In this document: one piece after another, positions 55,610-64,000 of the stretch
Layout: each line of letters begins with the position of its first letter
Position numbering within the stretch: the first letter of the stretch is position 1
Assembly (NCBI GenBank): GCA_027704905.1
Contig: CM051013.1
Location: 6,919,450-6,983,449, forward strand
Direction: 5' to 3'
Length of the DNA: 64,000 nucleotides
From: Muraenolepis orangiensis
Taxonomy: Eukaryota; Chordata; Actinopteri; Gadiformes; Muraenolepididae
Notes under the pieces: model-generated
What the model was told of the DNA's origin: nothing
The model's input: the letters and a program-made list of their open reading frames with translations, nothing else
Databases searched by the model: none
Translations under genes and position numbers: made by a program

Positions 55610-58410
55610 ATGGACCTGTTGACCCCTCAGCGCCTGGACGAGATGAACAACCACATTGGGAGACTGCACTACGATGGTGATGGACCATTCCCCTGCATAT
55701 GTCTGCCTATGCCTAACAACGTGTTTAAATGTTCCCTTGTGTGTTTTTACCTGCGTTTCTAGAGGAAAACACAGTTGCGTCTCACACACACAAACACACA
55801 CACAATAAGTAGTATGGTGAGACATTTAAGTCAATATCAAATAGGATAAATAGTAACGCATCACACTAATCTCACTAGTCTCACTATTTACATACAAAAA
55901 CATATGCATGTCCATATTTACGGTTGAACATTAGATTTTGTGCACTTTCTGTGTAACTACCAGTGCACATTATGAACTGTTTAGAGGATTTGTGTGTATA
56001 TTTTTTTAACCTTGAGACATGCATACAATGCAAATGCATGTTATAAAAGCGTTGACATCACAAAGGGCAGTTTAAAAACACACAAATAATCTGAAATGAT
56101 ATGCATGCATGCTATTTGCAGCCAATTTTCCAGTTTTATTTTAGTCATTGTGTGTGAGTTGCCAGAGGCCGTTCTAGAACGGCATTTCAATTGTAGAACT
56201 GCAGTGATGATCCCACTTTGTTATTGTCGTCGCTGCCATGACACCAACGAGCGATATCCTTCCTTACGTGGACTTCATAGACTGAAGAATCCAAAAACAA
56301 ATTCTGGACAATTTAATTGTCTTTATTAGATAGATATTACAGCTATTTTATATACAATGCCTGTGGAGCAGTGTAGGGGTGTCTGGTACCTTGCCAAAGG
56401 GCACCTCAGCAGTGTCCAGGTGTTTCTGGGACTTGAACCGCCAAGTCCCTACTGACAGCTATCCTGCTGCCCAAATATATACAGGTTTCTTCTAGCAGTG
56501 AGAGATCATTCATTTATATTCCGATACTTGGGAGCCTGAGCCTATCACATTTCTCTTATTTTATTGCCATCTCTCAAGTGGCAACTTAAGCAACATTTTG
56601 GTGCTTCAGAGATGGCAATAAAATACTGCACCATAACAGAATATTGTGCAGATGGTAGCAGATTCAGTGATGCGGGAGGGGGGGGGGAGTTTGCAGGGGG
56701 AAAAAAATATGCAGGAAGAAACTTACAAAGTGTGTATGCTTTATGTTTCCCTGGAGCGTAGCGATCCTCTTTGACCCTCAAAATCTGCACAAATGCATTT
56801 CCGTCTTCTAAAGTTGTTTTGTAATTTCCGGCGGAGAATGGAAAGAGTGCTCCACTGTGGCTCGTGAACGTATCTTGTGTCCTGACCCCTGCAGGTGACT
56901 CCAGGATACCCTCGCTGCCTAGCCCCATGCCCCACATAAGGACAGGCCCTCCTCCCCTCTGTCCCAGCAAACGGAAGTACGGGGCGGAAAAGATGGACGA
57001 CCCCATTGAGTGTGACAAGGACCACGGCACCAAGATGAGCAGGCTGTTTGCGTCTCAACTGTAAGTGCTTCTGTCTGTGTTTTGCGTTAATTTCCCCATG
57101 GAACATACTTTCATACTGCGGATGAATGAATATCATTTGTTTTAACTGGGACTTTAAAACGAAAAAAGGTTCTTTCCACGTTGGTTTGTTTTAAAAGACT
57201 GGCAGAAGTTACCGTGGCGAACAAACCGATTGTTCATGTAGCAACGAATGAGCTCAACACTATCATTTAGATCCTAGACCCGATCAAACAGATGGGGTCT
57301 AGGATCTACTGGAAGGGGTAGGAGTGCTAGACACACACTCTGTGATGTGGGTCTCGAACCGCGGTGTTCCAGCCACATCTCACACAGACCGTGTTCCTCA
57401 AGCGGGTCAAGCTCCATCTCTGCAGCGACGGCGTATGCAATCAGACGCCTGACATCTGACATCAAAGTGGGGCAGATCAAATGGTCTCTATGAATAGACG
57501 ATAGCTATGGGTGGTCTTGTGTGTCGGGTCTCAAGGGGGGTCTAATCTGCCTCTCTCGCTCTCTTCTCATCAAGAGCCCAGCGCGCTGGCGGAGACAATC
57601 GCAATGAACGCTGGAGCCACAATCACAGCCCCGCTGAGCACGTTACTTCCTCCTCCAATGGTCTCCATGGGAACCACCTGTACGACTACGCCATGGACCA
57701 GCCCCTCGTTCTGACCAAAAGCAGCCTGACCTCGGGGGCGGGTCCCGGCGAGAGGGCTGGGTTTGTCGGTCCGGCAGAGCGCCAACAGGTACCACAACGT
57801 AGCTCTGAGTCATTAATTTAAATTGTTAATATGTCATTGGTCTAGCGCTGCTCATTTAACAAGCAGTAGCGGTACTCTCTTACTCGCATCCCGGTAGATG
57901 AGATAAGGCAACTCGTCACACTATGAAAGTAGGCCTCTTAGCCGTGGTCCGCTTACATAGTTTGCACATCGATGTTACCCGTCTGACCGAGACCGTTGGA
58001 CCTTTCAGAACCGGCCCTCTGTCATCATCTGCGCCCCGGCGAGCAGCCGCAGCTGCAGCCTGTCTCAGTGCCACATGAACGGTGGCGACCCCGCCGCCGA
58101 CCAGAGGAAGGCCAACGGTACGCCTCTGACCTTCTCATCTTGTTTGTGTGACCCTTTTATTAGTCGTAGCAATGGGTTGTTTGACCATGGTCTCTCTTCC
58201 CTCCCTCCAGTCAACCCCGTCTGTGACCCGGTGATCGAGGAGCACTTCCGCCGCAGCCTGGGGAAGAACTACAAGCAGCCCGAGCCCGTGGCCCGGCCCG
58301 TCTCCGTCACCGACTCCGTGGACGACCACTTTGCCAAGGCCCTGGGAGAGACCTGGCTGCAGATCAAGGCCAAGGGAGGGGATCCGCCGAGCCCCGAGTC
58401 TGACTCGTGA
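55610..58410 (+). CDS. VGLL4: Transcription cofactor vestigial-like 4
   Basis: Five coding exons: 55610-55676, 56895-57060, 57575-57788, 58009-58117, 58211-58410; 756 nt, 251 residues. VGLL4 binds TEAD factors through two Tondu (TDU) motifs and competes with YAP, repressing Hippo-pathway targets in the nucleus. Visible: RTGPPPLCPSKRKY and DKDHGTKMSRLF (conserved N-terminal block); LVLTKSSL; NRPSVIICA; TDU1 PVIEEHFRRSLGKNY (about 192-206); TDU2 SVDDHFAKALGETW (about 221-234). The first exon (MDLLTPQRLDEMNNHIGR) is an alternative N-terminus like those of fish and some mammalian isoforms. Exon phases close without gaps. The tail after TDU2 is short (SPESDS) compared with human, which continues about 30 residues with a Ser/His-rich end. 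No second upstream coding exon was identified. Confidence 0.95.
56325..56480 (+). repeat. SINE-like module in VGLL4 intron 1
   Basis: GGTACCTTGCCAAAGGGCAC, CTCAGCAGTGTCCAGGTGTT and GGGACTTGAACCG match the 53341 family. Confidence 0.7.
57255..57480 (-). repeat. repeat with 14-bp inverted arms in VGLL4 intron 2
   Basis: TAGATCCTAGACCC (57268-57281) pairs with GGGTCTAGGATCTA (57295-57308) across a 13-nt loop. It is followed by GGGTCTCGAACCGCGG, a repeat-like module. Confidence 0.65.
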
Positions 58411-60740
58411 GGCCGCGTACCCCCCCCCCCACCCCCAGCTACCTCCGCAACTAAGAATATCGTAAGACACAAGTGAAATGTTAGTATGGATCTGGTGCCT
58501 GTAGGGGACTTGGGTCACACCCTTGGGGGGGTCTGAACAAAACACAATTCATATTTGTTTTTTTTGTGCTCAAGAACAAAAGATATAGCTATCCATTTAA
58601 TTTGGTGTCTTGCGTGGGGGATGGCTAGAATTGAAAGATACATACAACACCATAAGAGATAGACCGAATGATGTCCAGCTTAGCAGCCTGTCTGAACACG
58701 TGGTGTGTGTGTGTGTGTGTGTGTTAACTGCTCTCCAACTGCCTTGTGAACCAAAGAAATCGCCTGCCTCTCCTCCCTGACTATGAACACAAGCCATCGG
58801 TTTGGCTCACCTGTGCATAGCTCAAACTCCTTCTCCCTCACCCTCCTTTACTTGGTCTAACCCTACTGTTCATCCTGTTTTGGAGTTTGCTGTAGTTTTT
58901 TTGTATGTTATTCATGGGATATATATATATATTAAAAAGGACCGGACCGCTAGATCTGGATTGACAGCGTAGGTAGTGATTGGTAACATATTGATTATGT
59001 TTGTTTGTGTTTAAAACCCGGAGTGTTGAACTCGAAAGATCTGTTTCTCTTCCTGGATTCTTTGAATATTCTTTCTTAATCCATGTAATCCTTGCTTATT
59101 GTTAAACTGGACTAATCCACTGTTAAGAAAGATGATCTTTTATTTTAGTTTTTGATCTATATATATATATATATACTCACTATGGTTGATTTAAACTCGG
59201 TAAGCTAGTCTGGATAGTAGGCTCTCCCTCCTAAATAGAAGGCATGTGTCAAATAGCTGGGTTCTATTCTGTTGTATTCACCCCTCAGAAGTTTATTTTA
59301 TTTTAACAGTTTTAGGATTACTCACTGCTGGGACAGTTGTACGCAATATATGTTTTTGTACTGTATCCGTTTTTCTTCTTTTTGTTAGTATATATATACA
59401 CATATATATAAATCTAGATATATATACTTTAGCATCCACCAGCGTGATCAGCCTCTGGCCAGGCTGTCTGTGTAATGGGCTTGATTGCTCTGTCACTCTG
59501 GTTCCGGATGCTAAAGCTTATCAATACGTGACTGAAGACGCGGGCTATCACCATAACATTCACCTTTTTCTAGTTTATAAAATACAAAAACAATAGTTTG
59601 TAATGACTATTTATTCAGAACATAACTTTTACTCCTTTTTTTGTTAATCTCGTAGCCTAACTTCAGAGTATGACGATCACTAACTTTTCTTTTTAATTAA
59701 TTGTATTGTCAAATCACGAGACCTAAGCCCCCCCCCCCAAACATTCCTCCATTGTGAATTGATTTTAGGTTTCATCGTAGCGCACGGCAGTGCTTGTCCC
59801 CGATATGTCGGCGATTACGATTGGACATGCACACATTCCACCTGTTGTCGCTCAACATCATCATTCGCCGGCACCTTTTTTTTTTTTTATAAGAGTTTAA
59901 AGCTTTTCACGGCTATTGTTACAAGTTTGGGTTTTAAGGGAAGCCAGCTGTGGTGATCGGTGGTGTGAGAGCCCTTGGTGATGAGATCTGTTAAAACGTC
60001 TGTGAACAGCAATACCCGTCAGTCGTCACGTTTCCCCTTCGGATAACCCTTCAGAGATTATTTCCTACCTAACGTAGCAACATATACTTGTCAACACTGA
60101 TAACAAACACAACAAAAACCGAGTATTGTAAATTTGTTGTTTTTTTCTAATTCTACAGTTTGTAAAAAAAAAAAAAAAAAAAAAGAATAATTGCTATATA
60201 CTCTTTATTCTGTTTTGGTTATCCTATGACTATCATTATGCAGCGCATAGTGATCTGAAATATTTTGAACAACATACTGGTATGTAGCATTGATATTCAT
60301 TGTCCTCCCAACAACACATTTTTCTTCTTTTAAAAGTTGATCTTTTTCCATAACGGTCTCGTAGTTTGTATTTCGGTGCCGGCCATTTTTGAGAGAAATG
60401 CTTTTTTCTTTGTATAGAAAAATCACAAAAAGGCGGCAGACGAAGAAGAAGAATACGACCTGTTCTAACGGCGCTAGTTCTGCAGTAGATCGTGATGCGA
60501 ACGTAAGGGAACGTCTCCTTCTCAAGACCCACTTGTTTGACACAAGTTGGTGTTTTCTGCGTGGTTGGGGTAATATTTAATATCTGTATTTAGACTGCTT
60601 GTGTTCCACAAACTAACGGCCCCGGGTGGTGTGCACTTGGGGGGAGTCTTGTTTTGTAACGGTTAATTTCTCCGGAAGAAAATGTCACAGTTTTGTACTC
60701 GGGATTTCTTCTTAATAAATATGTAAATGCTCACATTTGT
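58411..60740 (+). other. VGLL4: VGLL4 3' untranslated region (candidate)
   Basis: Non-coding, AT-rich, with short TA runs (58919, 59159, 59390). The candidate polyadenylation signal AATAAA at 60714-60719 would give a UTR of about 2.3 kb; an earlier site may be used. Confidence 0.5.
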
Positions 60741-60914
60741 GAATAGTTTTTTTTTTCTTGTGCCTTTTTCCAATATATTTTCAATGTTTCTCATATTTGA
60801 TCCAAACCAAAATTGGAATATTAGATTTATAAACTGAGCCCACATATATAAAAAGGTTTCTTCCATGCTGTTGACAAGCCAATGCTACCTTTCTAAATGC
60901 CGGTGAATGATTAC

Positions 60915-61190
60915 ATTACATTAATTGAGCAGATGCTTTTGTCCAACATACATACAACATCGGTAGGCAAGAGAACTACTAGTCACCATAAATCCTAATG
61001 AATATGAATAATGCATTTGATTTGTATTGCTCGTTAAATAAATAAATAAATAATCTGAGTGCTTCGCAGTTAAAAACATAGCAAACAAACACAAAATAAA
61101 ATGACTTGCTAAAGTACAGTAATTTGGCTCCCTAGTTTTTTACACTATGTACATCAAACAGGGGGCAATGACAAATAGTGAAGATGGACA
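60915..61190 (-). repeat. interspersed repeat, reversed copy of the intron-16 family
   Basis: Starts ATTACATTAATTGAGCAGATG (reverse of the CGTCTGCT tail), then GGTAGGCAAGAGAACTACTA, and ends with the GGCTCCCTAG..AATGACAAATAGTG block shared with 1-135. Confidence 0.8.
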
Positions 61191-62334
61191 TCTTATCACA
61201 AGCTAAAAGGCAAAGTCTCATTCATTAGACTAATTCCTTGATTACATCACTCATTGTTTAGAGGCAACACCAAAGGTATCAATCATTATTCTCGGTGGGG
61301 ATTAATTTATCTTAATTTATAGAGATCCTGACTTCAGTCCTTTATCCGTAACAAGACACAGTGCTGCCTCTGTCACATATCTCTATGACTTCCCTGATAA
61401 CCAGTTCAGGTTTCATCACATGTCATCTTATATCCATCCAGCAGAGGGCGGTATTGCTTCACTTCACTTCCAGCGGTGCAAAAGTCTGGTCCATGGGGAA
61501 CAAAAGAGGCGACCAGGTTACGTTGAGTTGTATTTCGATTCGGTTTCAAATCATTTATATCCATATGGGTCTATAGGTGACCGGAAATGGGTGCTGTATG
61601 TAAGAAAGGGGACTGCTACACACAACCCTATGAAACAACCCAATCTTGGTTCAAATACAATTGCCGGTGTATATATATATATATATTTTTTAGCATTTAT
61701 GCAACACAATAATCACGTTCAATTGTGTGTTTTGATTAGACTCTTTGACCATTATTATTGGCAAGCTTTTTAAGTAAAGGGGTACAAAACCTCTTGGCAA
61801 TTACGACTCAAACCCAATTTTTATAGGGCAGCGGCCATGTTCTATTCTTTGCCCCCCCCCCCTTAGGCTCAAATCTGCTCCAAAGCCCCTCAAACCAACC
61901 CCCCCCCCCTTCTTCCCCCTTCTCCTTCACAAGATTAGACCCAATCACTCACCAAACATATTGCGCCACTGTGCCTTCTAAAGAAGCCTGCTCCTGTGGG
62001 ATTATACTGAGAGGGAGCCATATTTTTCCTGCTTTGCACCAAAAAAAACAACAGCAAACGCATGCACATGCGCGTGCACATGCACACACCCACACCCACA
62101 CCCCCACACACACACACACACACACACAGGTTTTATGTTTTATCAGGCCGCGTCTCCTTGTGTACATGGAACACGGTGTCTAAACCAAGATGACAGCGCC
62201 GGGTCACGTGGCCCCTTCGTTGTGCGGAGGCCACGGCGAGGAGAGGGCCGGCCCTGGACCGGTCCGATGGCCCTGTGTGCCACTCAGGGCTCTGACTCCA
62301 CATGGAGGTCCAGGTCCGTACATACTGTACCACG

Positions 62335-62367
<33 letters not shown>

Positions 62368-62424
62368 TTGTCTGTCTTGCATGTTAAAGCGTAAGGCAAT
62401 AAATCACATTTGTGTCTTTGTGTA
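61191..62424. other. non-coding; simple repeats
   Basis: No gene recognised. Contains C-runs (61852, 61902), a (CA)n at 62100-62128 and a (TCTG)n run at 62337-62368. Confidence 0.5.
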
Positions 62425-62690
62425 TTCAAGATTCAAGTATAATATAATGCTTACTCCCCATTCCCCATTAAAAGCTTTTAAAAGTGCCAGTAGTGCAGCA
62501 GCATCATGAATACAGTGCAGAACAGTGCAGTTACTGTAATGAGTAATAATGATGAGTCCAGAAAGTCCAGCAAAGTATGACAGTGTAATTTCAGTGTAAT
62601 TTGCCAATGAATTACGCCAACTGGAAAGAGAGTACAAAAAGACAGAGAGAGATTTATCCTTGTTTTGGCGGGCATGAAGGGATGCAGGTT
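62425..62690 (-). mobile_element. LINE 3' end
   Basis: ATTCAAGATTCAAG tail, GCTTACTCCCCATTCCCC, GTGCCAGTAGTGCAGCAGCA and GAGTCCAGAAAGTCCAGCAA: same family and orientation as 28490-28740. Confidence 0.85.
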
Positions 62691-63230
62691 TGCCTTCCTC
62701 AAAGCGATGGATAATAGAGATCTCCTTCGCTTGTTTGCATCGTAGCGACGTAAACGTGGTGGGTGAAGGTGCTGTGTGTCGGCACCGTCCGGGAACATTT
62801 GCACGACTGCCTGTGTGTAGAATATCTGAATGTTTTTTATTTCCCCCCCTTTTCACATTTGTTTTGTTTTGCTTTTTGCTTTCCCTCCTCCTCCTCCTCC
62901 TCCTCCGCTAGGACGCCCAGCACAGCAAATAATCCAAAATAGATTATGGGAGCAAAGTGAAGCCGCTGCCTGCCTTGAGTCACGCCCAGCGAGATCACAA
63001 ACCCCGAGCTGACCACCCGTCACACCCTGTTACGTCACAGACAAGAGCGGAAGGGGATGTGTGTGTGGTACATCCATGTACCTCTGGTGAGTAGATATGT
63101 GTCGGGGGTTGTGTGGGAGGACCGCGTGGAGCGCTGGCTGACGGAGCCATCGTCACCTTCGCGTGGAGCTGGAAGACGGGAAGGCTGCTCTGCATCACGT
63201 TGTTGTTGTCCCAGGAATAGAATGGGACCG

Positions 63231-63554
63231 CGTCAGGTCTGGTCAACGCGTCAGGTCTGGTCAACGCGTCAGGTCTGGTCAACGCGTCAGGTCTGGTCAA
63301 TGCGTCAGGTCTGGTCAACGCGTCAGGTCTGGTCAACGCGTCAGGTCTGGTCAATGCGTCAGGTCTGGTCAACGCGTCAGGTCTGGTCAACGCGTCAGGT
63401 CTGGTCAATGCGTCAGGTCTGGTCAACGCGTCAGGTCTGGTCAACGTGTCAGGTCTGGTCAACGCGTCAGGTCTGGTCAACGCGTCAGGTCTGGTCAATG
63501 CGTCAGGTCTGGTCAATGCGTCAGGTCTGGTCAATGCGTCAGGTCTGGTCAACG
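63231..63554 (+). repeat. 18-bp minisatellite, 18 units
   Basis: Unit CGTCAGGTCTGGTCAACG, 18 copies in register and almost perfect. Variants are confined mostly to one CpG (AACGCG or AATGCG), plus one GTGTCAGG. Because 18 is a multiple of three, it leaves open frames on both strands; these are not genes. Confidence 0.97.
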
Positions 63555-63644
63555 TCGCTCGGCCGCGGCTGTGCCTCACCTCCACGACCACGGCCTTCCG
63601 TCATCATCACCGCCGCCACTAACGCCAGCGACACCACCGATACG

Positions 63645-64000
63645 TTCATAGGTTACCACGGTCATAGGTTACCATTATCTAACGTTCATAGGTTACCATT
63701 ATCTAACATTCATAGGTTACCATTATCTAACGTTCATAGGTTACCATTATCTAACGTTCATAGGTTACCATTATCTAACATTCATAGGTTACCATTATCT
63801 AACATTCATAGGTTACCATTATCTAACGTTCATAGGTTATCACTGTTTAAATGTTCATAGGTTACCATTATCTAACGTTCATAGGTTACCATTATCTAAC
63901 GTTCATAGGTTATCACTGTTTAAATGTTCATAGGTTACCATTATCTAACGTTCATAGGTTATCACTGTTTAAATGTTCATAGGTTACCATTATTTAACGT
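63645..64000 (+). repeat. 24/25-bp minisatellite, cut by window end
   Basis: Unit TTCATAGGTTACCATTATCT+AACG (24 bp), with a second unit type containing GGTTATCACTGTTTAAATG (25 bp). About 15 units are visible; the array continues past the window. Confidence 0.96.

Noticed and set aside
62995..63860. Repetitive frames across 63.0-63.9 kb on both strands
   Set aside because: An 18-bp array is open in several frames by arithmetic; no conserved flanking domain, so not a repeat protein.
63231..64000. CRISPR-like array
   Set aside because: Units are contiguous with no unique spacers and the genome is eukaryotic; these are minisatellites.

Overview
The window is vertebrate nuclear DNA, almost certainly from a ray-finned (teleost) fish. 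Evidence: genes with many short exons and GT/AG introns, protein sequences matching known vertebrate families throughout, very abundant (CA)n/(GA)n microsatellites, compact introns, and fish-type repeats (L2/Rex-like LINE fragments, a hAT-type element with an 8-bp target duplication, a solo LTR). There are no operons, CRISPR arrays or prokaryotic features.

Layout. 1-1000: a single-exon coding region for a platelet glycoprotein IX-like receptor subunit (GP9). 1.0-4.1 kb: repeats, including a LINE fragment and a pair of perfect palindromes. 4.16-7.36 kb (minus): HDHD5, 8 coding exons. 8.5-12.2 kb (minus): CNBP, seven CCHC zinc knuckles, with a CCAAT-rich promoter near 12.2 kb. 12.3-16.8 kb: mostly non-coding, with a degenerate minisatellite. 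16.8-27.1 kb (plus): complete RAF1 kinase gene, 16 coding exons, 650 residues. 27.1-40.3 kb: a rearranged interval holding a direct duplication of the 3' end of RAF1, LINE fragments, a CDKL-family kinase gene lacking its catalytic core, a solo LTR and the first two exons of an RND1-like GTPase with a frameshift. 40.4-51.5 kb (minus): SYN2 (synapsin II), 11 coding exons, 477 residues, with the short IIb-type C-terminus. 51.5-55.6 kb: divergent intergenic region. 55.6-60.7 kb (plus): VGLL4, 5 coding exons with two TDU motifs. 60.9-64.0 kb: repeats ending in two neighbouring minisatellites (18 bp and about 24 bp).

These genes are not a pathway; they form a conserved neighbourhood. RAF1, SYN2 and VGLL4 lie together on human 3p25 and CNBP and GP9 on 3q21. 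Several genes that separate RAF1 from SYN2 in human (for example PPARG and TIMP4) are not seen here, which fits gene loss after the teleost genome duplication. All exon boundaries below were read by eye from splice signals and frame; the summed coding lengths of HDHD5, CNBP, RAF1, SYN2 and VGLL4 are each divisible by three.

I found no undescribed multi-gene system. The most unusual content is the 25.6-39 kb rearrangement with its broken genes, the paired perfect palindromes, and the structured minisatellites at the right end.
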